Virus record (IMG/VR): IMGVR_UViG_3300034198_009148
Location: 1-51,883 of that record
DNA length: 51,883 nt
Reading direction: 5' to 3' (one strand)
Source of the DNA: a virus
The notes under the pieces were generated by a model. That model was not told the origin of the DNA. It did not search any database and saw nothing but the letters and a program-made list of their open reading frames with translations. A program made the position numbers and the translations under genes. Positions 1 through 9,417 of this stretch are shown here, piece after piece. The first letter of the stretch is position 1. Each line of letters opens with the position of its first letter.

Positions 1-87
1 CGCGATCTACCAGTTCGAGGTGAAAATTGTTCAGGTTGCTAAGGTTCCAGTTATGTACAATGTCTACATACTGACGTGTACCATAAC
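1..87. repeat. Terminal direct repeat, left copy
   Basis: These 87 bases are identical to the last 87 of the window. They lie inside the coding sequence of a tail protein, which reads in frame from one end into the other when the copies are merged. That is what an assembler overlap on a circular or circularly permuted genome produces. A true packaging repeat in the middle of a fibre gene is less likely. Confidence 0.95.
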
Positions 88-1528
88 GATATGGAGGCTG
101 TGAACCTGTATAGTCAGGTGCTGTAAAGCTAAAGATAGCTTCTCCTGTCAACGTGCGTTTAGATGTGGAACTACCTCCACCAGGATCAATAGTACTACGT
201 TCGATAAAGATCTGGTTGTTAACACGTGTGACAGCAATACCATTACGTCCAGTAAAAATTGCCTGCTCTGTATTGGTAATTTCTTCGCTACCAGCCGTTC
301 CTGTGGCTACTAAATACCACGAGTATGCTCCACCAGCCCCAGGGTTATACTTACCCCGAATGCGACGCTGCCCACTACCTGTGTCTGCAACTTCCCATTC
401 GATGTAATTGGTCCCTGTAGCTCCATTAGAGTCATAGTTGAGCAATACGGCAGCAGCATCCCCTACATTAACGCTGTCGTCTTGTATTTGTAAAGCACGG
501 TCAATTGTAAAGGTTTGTGTGCCTGTGTTAAAGTTGACCACAACTCCGTTGCTACCTTGCCATACTACTGTTTCTCCTGTAGTAACTGTAGCTGTCAATA
601 CGCCGTTGCTTGCTATCCATGTATATGCTGCTGGCTGTGTGTACGAGTAATTGATTGTCTTGCCCGTGCGCGTAACTACAAGGCTACCTGATGCTGTAAA
701 ATTGACCGTATCAGTGTTGTTTACCTGTTCGGTAACTCCACCGTTAGCTTGGATATTCCAATAGTAGGAACCAGCCCCAGCATTATACTTGCCTCGTACA
801 CGACGCTCCCCACCACCTATATCAAGTACCTCCCACTCAATAAAGCTTGTTCCAGTTGCACTATTAGAGTCGTAATTGATAGCGATAACGTTATCATCGC
901 CAACAGCTACGCCATCATCTTTGATAGTTAACGGACGCTCAACAGTAAGCGTATTACCTACCCGCGACCAATATGTCGTTTCGCCATTGTTAAACGTGAC
1001 CGTTTCAGCGTCACTAATCTGTTCAGATGCATCTGCGTTTGTACGTACATACCACGATGACATACTACCGCCACCACCACCAGTTACGCTTGCATTGATT
1101 GTAACTGTTACTTCATCGTCAGCAAAGTTGCTCCCATTGAGAACAACATTTGATCCGCTAACAAAGTTAATCCGCTTAACCGTATTGGTTATGCCAGTAC
1201 CCAATGTAGGCGATAACCGAGTAAGAATATCAAGACCGTCTACTCCTACTGTCAAAAACCGATCAATTGTAAGGAACGCCTTAGTTCCAGTATTTTCAAT
1301 CGTTACTTGGCAAGTTTGGTAAGGCGATATTGCATCCAGCTCAAAATAGGTAGAGCTAGGCGGATTTGTAATAATAGTAGTTGTGCCACCACCTGTTGTC
1401 GTAGTGGTAGTCCCTCCAGCTGTTGTAGATGCTGCTTCTGTAGTTTCAGTTGTAACTGTAGAAGCCCTACGAAACCGCTCAAATTCACGCTGGGTTTGTG
1501 GGTCATTATGTCTCCATCCAGTTTTCAT
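1..1528 (-). CDS. Tail fibre-like protein with duplicated modules, N-terminal part (gene spans the closure)
   Basis: I read this frame by hand from an ATG at 1526-1528 that overlaps the TGA of the upstream gene (ATGA). It is open to base 1 and continues at 51796, ending with TAA at 51597-51599, so the whole protein is 575 residues. After a short head comes a Thr/Gly-rich linker (about residues 19-50), then beta-rich sequence. Two modules 146 residues apart begin with YDSN at residues 219 and 365; both contain an IEWEV stretch and an RGKYN stretch, so an Ig-like or similar beta domain was duplicated. It follows the tail hub and a small tail gene and precedes other fibre-like genes. A virion tail fibre or appendage role is inferred from context; I recognise no named family. 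Confidence 0.8.
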   Translation of the reverse strand, partial: MKTGWRHNDPQTQREFERFRRASTVTTETTEAASTTAGGTTTTTTGGGTTTIITNPPSSTYFELDAISPYQTCQVTIENTGTKAFLTIDRFLTVGVDGLDILTRLSPTLGTGITNTVKRINFVSGSNVVLNGSNFADDEVTVTINASVTGGGGGSMSSWYVRTNADASEQISDAETVTFNNGETTYWSRVGNTLTVERPLTIKDDGVAVGDDNVIAINYDSNSATGTSFIEWEVLDIGGGERRVRGKYNAGAGSYYWNIQANGGVTEQVNNTDTVNFTASGSLVVTRTGKTINYSYTQPAAYTWIASNGVLTATVTTGETVVWQGSNGVVVNFNTGTQTFTIDRALQIQDDSVNVGDAAAVLLNYDSNGATGTNYIEWEVADTGSGQRRIRGKYNPGAGGAYSWYLVATGTAGSEEITNTEQAIFTGRNGIAVTRVNNQIFIERSTIDPGGGSSTSKRTLTGEAIFSFTAPDYTGSQPPYRYGTRQYVDIVHNWNLSNLNNFHLELVDR

Positions 1529-2244
1529 CCGTATGTCTTACGCTGGTGCTCGCTTGACATAACTTGAACAGAACGGATGCTTGTAAGGTAATGAGCGCTT
1601 TCAATAGTGATGCGTCCACGACGATACTTTGTAAATGGGCATACAAGCACCAAAGACTCACGGGTAGCATTAATATCGTCTGGCGATACTGTCGTGCCAC
1701 CTGGTGTCTCTATGCGCGTTGTAAATGGATTTACACCACCTTGTGCGTTCATGTTCAATGCAACAAGATCAAATACTAACGTAGGCGTTTCCCCTGCATA
1801 TGTTGTCGAGCGCGCCTCAAACCTAACCACAGGATCAGCAGCAGAAAGAGGAGCTGTAGTAGCATTGAAATAGCGGTATCCAAGATAGTTCCGAGTGTCA
1901 TATTGAGCGTCAAGTACAATCTTACTAAGAATGCTGTCTGACTCACCATCTCCAATAGCGTGTGTTACTACACGACCAGGAATCTCACGAAATGGATAAT
2001 AACGTGTACCAGATGGAAGCGTTGTTGTATAGTAAACATCGCCAACAGCTACATTGGTATAATACTCGTCGTAACGGAAGTTAGCTCGTGGCTGAAACAA
2101 TACCGTTTTAGCTTTGAGCGTAGCATGACTTGTACGACGATAGACCTTTGGTGATGTATGCTTACCAATATTAAACTTCATACGCCCACGTTTAGAATGG
2201 GTGTACGGTCTGTTATTAGATGACCAATGTTGGAAGCTGCTCAT
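1525..2244 (-). CDS. Tail-associated structural protein
   Basis: A 239-residue protein starting at an ATG that overlaps the stop of the tail-hub gene (TAATG) and ending in an ATGA overlap with the fibre-like gene. The N-terminal 50 residues are basic (RPYTHSKRGRMKF). The rest is rich in Tyr, Thr and short beta-like stretches such as YYTNVAVGDVYYTTTLPSGT. I see no signal peptide or membrane segment. Its place between hub and fibre suggests a connector that docks a fibre to the tail. I do not recognise a family, so function rests on position alone. Confidence 0.75.
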   Translation of the reverse strand: MSSFQHWSSNNRPYTHSKRGRMKFNIGKHTSPKVYRRTSHATLKAKTVLFQPRANFRYDEYYTNVAVGDVYYTTTLPSGTRYYPFREIPGRVVTHAIGDGESDSILSKIVLDAQYDTRNYLGYRYFNATTAPLSAADPVVRFEARSTTYAGETPTLVFDLVALNMNAQGGVNPFTTRIETPGGTTVSPDDINATRESLVLVCPFTKYRRGRITIESAHYLTSIRSVQVMSSEHQRKTYG

Positions 2245-5200
2245 TAGAAAAACTCTCGCGTACCAGTTTTGTCAAATACATTGATTGGCTGCCCAAATGT
2301 AGGCAGGTCAATATACTCCACGCGCCATGTTTTGCTACTAAAGCTGTAAATCAAACGGTATTCTTGCTCAGGTGTTTGTGCATTTGGTACTTGACCCATA
2401 TCGCCAACAGTTGTAAAGGACATAGCTGGCGATGACACAACAAGTTCGTTACGTGACTCATCATAGCTTACTTCGAGATATGGGTTATACCCCTCGTCGT
2501 TGTAAGGGAATCGTGGCAATGAAATCTGTGTAGCATAATACGGTGGGTTGTCTGTTGCCATTGCTTTGTAGTATGTCAATACTGGCTCAGCAATGTTGCT
2601 AGGCATACGACCATCAGATAGCCACACACCAGACTCGTTACACCAAAACACCCCATCGGGTGTAGTAACCACCGTCTTAGGGCTAAAAGTACCCTGACCG
2701 GGTATCTTATCAAGGTATTCCCACGTAGCCACATCTCCAATAGTTGGCATTTGAATACGATGGCATTCATGACGGCTAAACGTCCACAGTTGCTCACGGT
2801 ATTCAGTAATAGCCGTATGGGGCATACCACCTACCTTGAGATAGTTTTCTTCGCTAAAGATGTCAAGGGAAATCACACCACTTTGAATGTCGCTGTAGCG
2901 AATGATAGCTTGCTCTTCTTCACCATACTTGTCAATACAGCCACCAAGAAACGTACGTCCTTTGATGTTTGTCACACATCGAGCACCAATACCCTGCCAA
3001 TATTTGCCTGATGAGTTTAGCTGCAACGGTGTGCTGGTAGCTGGATAATCCCACAAAAGAAAATCTGGTGTAAGATTACAATCTATTGTTGGTGGAACAG
3101 ATTTGTCAATGTTTTGTCCTACGCTTATATACGATGCAACACCACCAAAACCATCTGGCAATGCCAACCAAGCGTTTGTTGCTACTGGCGCTCCAGTGTA
3201 ATTGTCTTTCCACTTGTTAACGTCAACACTGCCAGTTGTAGCATTGTACAATGGTTCACCATTGCCGTCTAAAACGTGTGATTTGATCAGTCGGTATTTT
3301 GTGTAATCTTCAAACTCTGTTGTCGCAGGCTTCATATAAATCCCTGGCAATGGATCAGATATGTTTTGCAGACCTACTGAACGGAATTGTGATTCATCAC
3401 CTGGCTCAGCGACGTAAATATTGATCGCTTCTATACCTAGATCTACTAATCTTCCTACTTCGCTAGCTTTGACTTTTATAGTAAAGTAGATAAGATTAGG
3501 TTCTGTATGGTTGCGTCGATATCCAGGTTTATTGCCATCCCAATAAGGTGTGCCAGCAGGCGCTGTAGGCGCAATAGGCAAATAGCGTTGCGCTAAATCT
3601 ATGGAGTAATTGAATACCCATATTTTATCATCTGTATAGTTCGCATTAAAGTTTGTATCAAATTGGTATTGGCCAGGATTAGCAACAAATGATGGTCCAC
3701 TTGTTGGATTAAATGGCTCATAACAATATGGCACATAGTCTGGATATGGATACCATTCATGATCAACAGTTGATATGGCAGGTCCATTTACAGTAATAGA
3801 TGGCATCCACATGTGTTCTGATGGGACGACAATTGGCATACCAGTCGTTCGCCAAGTATAACCGCTATTAATTGCTACAAGATAGTTTGACCCATTTAAC
3901 TTTGTTGTTTGTGTTTTGTACAACGCAAATTGTTGTTTTAATGCGCCATCACTTGTAGCATGTAGTTGATACGCCCAATCATAGTATGAGGATACATCTT
4001 CATGACCTAATAACGAACCTGTTGTACCACCTCGTTGCGCCCAATTAGATTGTATCCAATACATTGAAGGATATGCTGGAGCTAATGGAGCATCAACAAC
4101 ATGAACACCTTTACCAGCAATTACTTCTGCACCACGTATTTTGAATGTACAGACCCAAGGAATTTTTTCATCCTTCATCCATGGTCGTGGATTATTTGAT
4201 TCAATGTAATTAGGTAACTGAACTCCTACAACCCAATAAAATGATTTACCAGATATAGATTGTTCATCAGAATGTATCTCAGCATTTTGCACCTTGGTTT
4301 CTTTTGTGTTAATGGCTATGATTTTGCCATCACGATATTGTTCGCCACGCATGATTTCAACGTTAGTAACTTCTATACGTCCAAACCCTTTATCGTTACG
4401 ATACAAAACGTTCCACCGTCCTGTGCCATCATTACTAAGATTCATATCACTAAGCACCTCAATGCTTTGAATATGAGTGCCATATTCTTTTAAGTAAGGC
4501 CATACAGCAGATGTTGTAAGCTTTTCAGGTGCTACAAAGTTTTTTGCCCAAGGATAACTTGGCGGTGTTACACTGTATGCTCGTCCTTTGAACTCAATAA
4601 TTACTATTTCAACTGCTGCTTGAGGCACATGAGTTAGTACAGTCGAAATAGATGGGTCAAAATAAAAACTGCCAGCTGCAGGATCAAATGGATCAGCTGT
4701 AATAACGCTAGATGTGCGGTAACTACGCGACGATACAAGTGATTGACGTGCAACGGACATACTTGGAATCATCACCTTGAACTGACTGTATTTGTCACTA
4801 CCATAAGGTGGCACAAGATCTGAAAAGGGATCGGTTCCTTGGATATTCCAAAACTTACGTCCATCATCACGCTTACGACGAAGGTCCCAATACGTCCATA
4901 CATAACAAGGGAACATTTCATCTTTTACCCAATTTTGGGAATAGTTAAATGTACCTACATTATTAGGAGCTAAATCGACTGCAACGTCAGTAGTGATAAC
5001 AAGATTGCCACCATGACGCGAGTGATCAGTGTAGGTTCCGCGAATATTCCAACCAGGATAAACGCTAGGCTGAGGAGTAGTACGAATGGACCCAGTAGTA
5101 TTAAGGCCATCAATATGCGCGTTACGCCAGCGTGGCTCCACGAGCGCAGGATTGTCAATATGCGTCGCATAGTGTACTACTAACGTTCGTTCTTGATTAG

Positions 5201-5648
5201 TTGTTCCATACCCAATAATGTCCCGAATAAAGAACACAATTACATTTTGACCAATAGGCTTGTTATACGGAACTGCTGTAGCTCCCAAGAATGTAACCTT
5301 GTCATCATTACTACTGCCATTTGGCAATGGGTCACGATCAATAAGCAATGTGTAACGATCAATGTCTACGTTAAGCACCGCATTTTGAGTAAAGCCCGCA
5401 GGAACGCCAACCGATCTAACCAGTCCAGCGTCAATGTTCCAATCTACCGAGCGTACGTATCCATAACCATAGCGTTTGGTTAGCGCTCCGCGGACTATTG
5501 AAGGATCGTAATTTTCAATAAGCAATGCTCCACGATTCTGTGGCAACTGGAACTTAAGGTCATAATCTTCGTACTCGTAATCAAACGAGACGGTATCAAT
5601 CATTCCCTGTTCAAATGATGCTTGTATGTAGAGCTTGCGTGTAGGCAT
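2244..5648 (-). CDS. Large tail protein, probable tail hub/nozzle (T7 gp12 / P22 gp10-like)
   Basis: A 1,134-residue protein with a TAATG start overlap and no signal peptide. The C-terminal third carries a run typical of phage beta-propeller tail proteins: RTFLGGCID, then GMPHTAITEYREQLWTFS, then TPDGVFWCNESGVWLSDG. Short blade-like units of this kind occur in tail tubular protein B and P22 gp10-type proteins, which form the lower tail tube in podoviruses. At 1,134 residues it is longer than T7 gp12 (about 800), the extra length being beta-rich sequence in the middle. It sits between small virion genes and the fibre genes, the expected place. Family placement is moderately sure; a large receptor-binding protein is the alternative. 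Confidence 0.65.
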   Translation of the reverse strand: MPTRKLYIQASFEQGMIDTVSFDYEYEDYDLKFQLPQNRGALLIENYDPSIVRGALTKRYGYGYVRSVDWNIDAGLVRSVGVPAGFTQNAVLNVDIDRYTLLIDRDPLPNGSSNDDKVTFLGATAVPYNKPIGQNVIVFFIRDIIGYGTTNQERTLVVHYATHIDNPALVEPRWRNAHIDGLNTTGSIRTTPQPSVYPGWNIRGTYTDHSRHGGNLVITTDVAVDLAPNNVGTFNYSQNWVKDEMFPCYVWTYWDLRRKRDDGRKFWNIQGTDPFSDLVPPYGSDKYSQFKVMIPSMSVARQSLVSSRSYRTSSVITADPFDPAAGSFYFDPSISTVLTHVPQAAVEIVIIEFKGRAYSVTPPSYPWAKNFVAPEKLTTSAVWPYLKEYGTHIQSIEVLSDMNLSNDGTGRWNVLYRNDKGFGRIEVTNVEIMRGEQYRDGKIIAINTKETKVQNAEIHSDEQSISGKSFYWVVGVQLPNYIESNNPRPWMKDEKIPWVCTFKIRGAEVIAGKGVHVVDAPLAPAYPSMYWIQSNWAQRGGTTGSLLGHEDVSSYYDWAYQLHATSDGALKQQFALYKTQTTKLNGSNYLVAINSGYTWRTTGMPIVVPSEHMWMPSITVNGPAISTVDHEWYPYPDYVPYCYEPFNPTSGPSFVANPGQYQFDTNFNANYTDDKIWVFNYSIDLAQRYLPIAPTAPAGTPYWDGNKPGYRRNHTEPNLIYFTIKVKASEVGRLVDLGIEAINIYVAEPGDESQFRSVGLQNISDPLPGIYMKPATTEFEDYTKYRLIKSHVLDGNGEPLYNATTGSVDVNKWKDNYTGAPVATNAWLALPDGFGGVASYISVGQNIDKSVPPTIDCNLTPDFLLWDYPATSTPLQLNSSGKYWQGIGARCVTNIKGRTFLGGCIDKYGEEEQAIIRYSDIQSGVISLDIFSEENYLKVGGMPHTAITEYREQLWTFSRHECHRIQMPTIGDVATWEYLDKIPGQGTFSPKTVVTTPDGVFWCNESGVWLSDGRMPSNIAEPVLTYYKAMATDNPPYYATQISLPRFPYNDEGYNPYLEVSYDESRNELVVSSPAMSFTTVGDMGQVPNAQTPEQEYRLIYSFSSKTWRVEYIDLPTFGQPINVFDKTGTREFF

Positions 5649-5863
5649 TACTTACGTTTTTTCTTCTTGGTTAACTCGTTAACAAAAGGCTCATCGAGAT
5701 GAGTACAGCCATCCATACTACTTGAGTATCGACCTTTGTCCATAACCTCATCCTCAAGTTCATCATCTTCTTCATAATCATCATATGAATCGGATTCTGA
5801 CATATTGCGAATGATATCACGTAGCGCCATTTTGAGCTTCATACGTTTGCTAGTGTCAATCAT
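5648..5863 (-). CDS. Small acidic protein with basic tail
   Basis: A 71-residue orphan with a strongly acidic centre (YDDYEEDDELEDEV, about residues 27-40) and a C terminus ending in KKKKRK. Its TAA overlaps the ATG of the tail-hub gene (TAATG). An AAGAAG element lies upstream. The charge split could suit a chaperone or assembly factor for the large tail protein, but that is a guess from position and composition. Confidence 0.65.
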   Translation of the reverse strand: MIDTSKRMKLKMALRDIIRNMSESDSYDDYEEDDELEDEVMDKGRYSSSMDGCTHLDEPFVNELTKKKKRK

Positions 5864-5867
5864 GGTA

Positions 5868-6245
5868 TTACTTCTTTTGTGCGTACTGGCCCTTTTTTAC
5901 AATCTTTGTTGGCTTTTCGTAGTACATCCCTTGATCGGAGTAAACGAAGTTTGGATCGCTTGGATCGACTTCATCATTACCACTTTTATATCGACCACCT
6001 TCATAGTAAGCAACAGGACGCAGATCGCGACTTACCTGTTCTTGCTTGTCAAATGGTACATAATAACTTGGTGGATTAGGACCTTGCATTTCACGCTTAG
6101 GCGCAGGTGGTGCCATCGGTGGTTCAACAGTAGCATTTGGGTCTGCTACGTTACTACCCGCCATTGGTGGTGCGGTCATTAGCGACATAATGCGTTCCTT
6201 GAGAGCAGACTTTTGAGCTGCATTAGCCTTTGATTTGTTTGGCAT
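5868..6245 (-). CDS. Hypothetical proline-rich virion-region protein
   Basis: A 125-residue protein. I start it at 6245 because AAAGGAGT lies at the right distance upstream; an in-frame ATG at 6335 is buried in the previous gene and has no such site. The N-terminal half is lysine/alanine-rich, followed by a Pro/Met-rich linker (VEPPMAPPAPKR) and a Tyr-rich C-terminal half ending in basic residues. No membrane segment. It lies between an adaptor-type gene and the small acidic gene. No family recognised. Confidence 0.7.
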   Translation of the reverse strand: MPNKSKANAAQKSALKERIMSLMTAPPMAGSNVADPNATVEPPMAPPAPKREMQGPNPPSYYVPFDKQEQVSRDLRPVAYYEGGRYKSGNDEVDPSDPNFVYSDQGMYYEKPTKIVKKGQYAQKK

Positions 6246-6255
6246 AAAAACTCCT

Positions 6256-7086
6256 TTATTCTGGTAGCCAGCGTATTGGCTGGACTTGGATTGTAGAAAT
6301 TTCGTTATTGAGATTGCGGAGATAAGCATTAGCATTGTTTAGTTCGCTATCTGCTTCTTTCTTTGCGTAGTTAAGTCGTCCTGATACAGCATCATCTCCC
6401 TGCATCATGAGGTTTTCGAGCATGTTTACCAGTGACTTCCAGTAGATTGCCTTCCATACAGCGTCAGGAACTTCTTCTACTGTCTCACTGATCAAGAACG
6501 ATATAGGCTTTTCAGCTCGATAAATCAATGTAACGGTATCGCCAGCCTGGAAATCAGTGCTAAAAGTAAAGGTAAAGCCATCATCATCACGTCGCAGTGC
6601 AGTAAACTCTAAACCATTGTTGTCACGCATAGTGTCGTTTGTTGACTGCGGATACAAATACCCTGTAGAATATGCTGTGTTGATCGACTGGTATGACTTT
6701 TCAAATGCTTGCTGACCGTTTTTCCACAGCTGGAGGGTGGCGTTCATGCGGATTGCTTCTGGTTCAATGCGAAACGTATTGTATGGATATGGCACCCACA
6801 CACCATTTCTGCGGATATACCGCATACTTTCAGCAGTTACAAGCGCTGTGCTGTTTTGTACTACTGGTAAAGCTGCGAGGTTAGCAAACGTAGCAACAGT
6901 ATAATCTTCGTTGAGTTTGCGTGGTTCTAGGGTAATAATGTTAACCCAAAGTTTGACTGTTGATGCTACTACATCAATAGCTTCTTCAATAATATCTATC
7001 AGTTCAGCACGACGTATACGCTGACCTTCTTCATCGCCAATAGTGCGTTGAAGACGAGATACGAGACCTTTAAGAGAGAGGGGCAT
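6256..7086 (-). CDS. Structural protein, probable head-tail or tail adaptor
   Basis: A 276-residue protein starting at MPLSLKGLVSRL. A longer frame opens at 7191, but its first 35 residues lie within the upstream lysin gene and look non-native; 7086 leaves only a 17-base overlap. No clear ribosome site is visible for either start, so the start is uncertain and coupling to the upstream gene is likely. The protein has a helical N terminus (RRAELIDIIEEAIDVVASTV), a beta-rich middle and a helical C terminus (VWKAIYWKSLVNMLENLM). Position between head completion genes and tail hub suggests a connector. No family recognised with confidence. Confidence 0.65.
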   Translation of the reverse strand: MPLSLKGLVSRLQRTIGDEEGQRIRRAELIDIIEEAIDVVASTVKLWVNIITLEPRKLNEDYTVATFANLAALPVVQNSTALVTAESMRYIRRNGVWVPYPYNTFRIEPEAIRMNATLQLWKNGQQAFEKSYQSINTAYSTGYLYPQSTNDTMRDNNGLEFTALRRDDDGFTFTFSTDFQAGDTVTLIYRAEKPISFLISETVEEVPDAVWKAIYWKSLVNMLENLMMQGDDAVSGRLNYAKKEADSELNNANAYLRNLNNEISTIQVQPIRWLPE

Positions 7087-7615
7087 AGTCTGGTGGGACA
7101 ATGGTTCCAAGATAATGCCAATCGCCATTGTGCTTGGCTGTTGGCTGTAACTTACGGTGCTTAGCCATCCGTTTGTCTCCATCACGCACACCTGCGCGAC
7201 TTGTGTTGCCTTCGATAGTTTTCACCGTAAAGTCATCGACAATATGTGTAATTATCCCTGCATGTCCACGTCCATTTCCTGTACTCCAACAAACAATTCC
7301 ACCCACAACAGGCTTTTGTTGGACTTTGATAAGTTCACTGTCTTTTGCCTTACGGTAGCTTACAACTACTCCACCAGTTAGCACCTTGTTAACTTCGTCG
7401 TACATATTTGTACCACGGTAAACTTCTAGCCACATAAGTTTAGCATCAAACATACACCAAGCATAGCCAGGCTTCCAGCCAACTTTAGCTAGTTTTCGTT
7501 GATATTCTTCATCATTAAAACGTTCGTTCTTACCAATCTCCACTACATGAAGGTAAGATGCCGATACGTCAATAATACGCTGTCCAGCGTCACTGAGCAG
7601 GGGTTGTTGGGACAT
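7070..7615 (-). CDS. CHAP/NlpC-like peptidoglycan hydrolase (endolysin or virion lysin)
   Basis: A 181-residue protein whose catalytic layout matches cysteine amidase/endopeptidase families of the CHAP/NlpC-P60 fold. The candidate nucleophile is Cys54 in YAWCMF, the histidine His118 in GRGHAGII, and the third polar residue lies in the EGNTS stretch (Glu135-Asn137). The GGIVCW segment before the histidine is typical. There is no signal peptide and no obvious separate cell-wall binding domain, so it would need a holin or act from the virion. It lies among head-tail connector genes rather than beside the membrane genes at 45670-46267, which favours a virion-associated role but does not exclude endolysin. 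It overlaps the upstream gene by 26 bases. Confidence 0.75.
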   Translation of the reverse strand: MSQQPLLSDAGQRIIDVSASYLHVVEIGKNERFNDEEYQRKLAKVGWKPGYAWCMFDAKLMWLEVYRGTNMYDEVNKVLTGGVVVSYRKAKDSELIKVQQKPVVGGIVCWSTGNGRGHAGIITHIVDDFTVKTIEGNTSRAGVRDGDKRMAKHRKLQPTAKHNGDWHYLGTIVPPDYAPLS

Positions 7616-8441
7616 TGCCTACTGAAGTCAAGAATGATTGTTCGGTTATTTGCGTCGCTTGTCGTACCGCTGGGTCGAGTTGTTTGCCAAGAGCTTGCAT
7701 TCCGTGCTCAAGAGCGTACTGCAAAAGCAACATGACTCCTTCGTCAGGAATGTCGGCAAGCTCAGTATAGTTGCTGAGGCCAAGGTCAGTAGGAAGTAGA
7801 TCATCATAAATAGGCTTGCGTATGATGGTAAGCTCGTAAGCATTGTCACCATACCAGTAATCGCCTTGTGTGTTTGCCAGTACATCCGTTCCTGCCCATA
7901 TATAGATTTTGTCGCCTACCTGTGTCCAACATATATCTTGTCGCCATTGATCGTTGTTTTCGCTACTAACAGCGAAGAACTTATCAGGGGGCAAGTTGGT
8001 CAGAGGGCCGTGCCATGGATGTTTGATATTTGCGTTGAAAATCTTAGTACTACGACTAACAGTAACAACCTTTTTGATGTATGTCCACGGTATTAACGTG
8101 CCATAACCTGGAGTTGTAGGCCAAGCCTTTTCTTGTTTTTGTAGGTCATTTATCGGTGCTGTTACAGGCTGACCAAGATTAATTTCTTGGTATTGAGACT
8201 CACGACCACCATATGTGACATTACTAGCAGTGCCAAACAACCTAATACCGTACAACTCTGGACGGTACTGGCTGATAAACGCAGCTGCTCGCGATAGTCC
8301 TACGTTAAGGAACAGTCGGATCTGATAGGTATTGATCTCACCACCAACCAAGCTATCAAGCGTACTACGTAACGCTGTTACCAAGCGCTCAGTAGTCCAG
8401 AATGAGTTTTGGGGTACGACGTTAGGTAGGTTAGTAATCAT
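7590..8441 (-). CDS. Head-tail connector-region protein
   Basis: A 283-residue protein starting in an ATGA overlap with the preceding gene. It has a helical N terminus (TERLVTALRSTLDSLVGGEINTY up to about residue 40), a beta-rich middle (residues about 80-200) and a helical C-terminal part (DEGVMLLLQYALEHGMQALG). A helical frame with a beta insert is common in podovirus adaptor/gatekeeper proteins, but I cannot assign a family. The neighbouring 223-residue gene has a comparable plan, so the two may form adjacent rings of the neck. Cytoplasmic assembly protein, later part of the virion, by context. Confidence 0.65.
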   Translation of the reverse strand: MITNLPNVVPQNSFWTTERLVTALRSTLDSLVGGEINTYQIRLFLNVGLSRAAAFISQYRPELYGIRLFGTASNVTYGGRESQYQEINLGQPVTAPINDLQKQEKAWPTTPGYGTLIPWTYIKKVVTVSRSTKIFNANIKHPWHGPLTNLPPDKFFAVSSENNDQWRQDICWTQVGDKIYIWAGTDVLANTQGDYWYGDNAYELTIIRKPIYDDLLPTDLGLSNYTELADIPDEGVMLLLQYALEHGMQALGKQLDPAVRQATQITEQSFLTSVGNVPTTPAQ

Positions 8442-9109
8442 CGTGCCATTTGTACTTCTTGTGAATCAGACAGTGCCATTTGTGCTGCTGCCTGCAAAAG
8501 TGTTTCATAGTACAGTGGTTCCATATCAAGCACGTCATTTACAGCTTGTGTGGCTGGATTCAACGGTGTAGGAAGATAGGCACAGTACAAAATGCTAGAA
8601 CCGCTGTCAGTACGCCAACCATTTGGGTACTTGATCCTAATACGACCATTTGCATATGGAGCTATACCTACTGGTGCAACGCCAGGGATAAGCACATACA
8701 TGGGATCAGGATTGCCGTCTACATATGGGTTAGCATATGAATTGAAGCGTGGTAGCGAAGACTTTTGAAGCTGGTGATTGTTGCCAGTATGTACGCTGTA
8801 AACCCATGCTGGACGACGAGTAAGATTAAACTCATCGGTAACATTGCTATTGATAACACCAAGATTATCCTCAACAATGTAGTTAGGGAAGGCACGAGCA
8901 ATAATCTCATGCGCTGCCTTATCAGGAAGCTGGGCTGCTTGCGTAATAACCTGCTGGACAATGTTCAGTGCTGAGCGATATAGGTAAATATCACGTAGCG
9001 CACGTGAGTATCGTACACCGTCAGGTATAGTAGCAGGAGGGGACCCCGTTACGGAAATAGGGTCCCCAATCTGCCGAGATAGTGCTATATGAGCTTCCCA
9101 AATACGCAT
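8438..9109 (-). CDS. Head completion / adaptor-like protein
   Basis: A 223-residue protein that begins in a TAATG overlap and ends in an ATGA overlap, so it is tightly coupled to both neighbours. Residues about 30-75 are helical (YSRALRDIYLYRSALNIVQQ), followed by a beta-rich stretch with IRIKYPNGWR, and a helical end (EPLYYETLLQAAAQMALSD). Organisation and position right after the capsid genes suggest the adaptor that binds the portal after packaging. Function is inferred; no named family recognised. Confidence 0.65.
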   Translation of the reverse strand: MRIWEAHIALSRQIGDPISVTGSPPATIPDGVRYSRALRDIYLYRSALNIVQQVITQAAQLPDKAAHEIIARAFPNYIVEDNLGVINSNVTDEFNLTRRPAWVYSVHTGNNHQLQKSSLPRFNSYANPYVDGNPDPMYVLIPGVAPVGIAPYANGRIRIKYPNGWRTDSGSSILYCAYLPTPLNPATQAVNDVLDMEPLYYETLLQAAAQMALSDSQEVQMAR

Positions 9110-9408
9110 TATTCAGGAATGCCGCCCTGCGTTTCAGATGCACGACCAAAGACAAGGAATCCACCTGGATTGCCTGCCGATGGCTCTGGGTTAGCTGCAA
9201 GCGTAACTGTGCCGTCTGCTGCTACCGTAGCTTGTGCGATTGGTACTACAAGAACTTGTGTGCCAGGTGCGAATGGTGTGCGGATGATGTTTGTTGACGC
9301 ATCAACCGAAGCAATCCGTTCGACCAGGATAATTTGGTCAGCTGGGTTTGGTCCTGACTTGACATTGATGTCTTCAAGACGATACCCACGACGAATAAGA
9401 CCGCCCAT
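9109..9408 (-). CDS. Small capsid-region protein
   Basis: A 99-residue protein with a strong ribosome site (AAGGAG) and no membrane segment or signal peptide. The sequence is beta-rich with repeated short hydrophobic strands (IILVERIA, TQVLVVPIAQATVA) and a Gly/Pro-rich end. Small proteins of this kind beside a capsid gene are often decoration or head-completion proteins, but I see no defining motif. Confidence 0.65.
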   Translation of the reverse strand: MGGLIRRGYRLEDINVKSGPNPADQIILVERIASVDASTNIIRTPFAPGTQVLVVPIAQATVAADGTVTLAANPEPSAGNPGGFLVFGRASETQGGIPE

Positions 9409-9417
9409 GGTTACTCC

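Noticed and set aside
1-87. True terminal repeat used in packaging
   Set aside because: It is only 87 bases, lies inside a tail gene and joins that gene in frame, so it is better explained as an assembly overlap on a circular map.
6256-7191. Longer version of the adaptor-type gene starting at 7191
   Set aside because: The extra 35 residues lie within the lysin gene and do not resemble a protein start; 7086 gives a normal short overlap.
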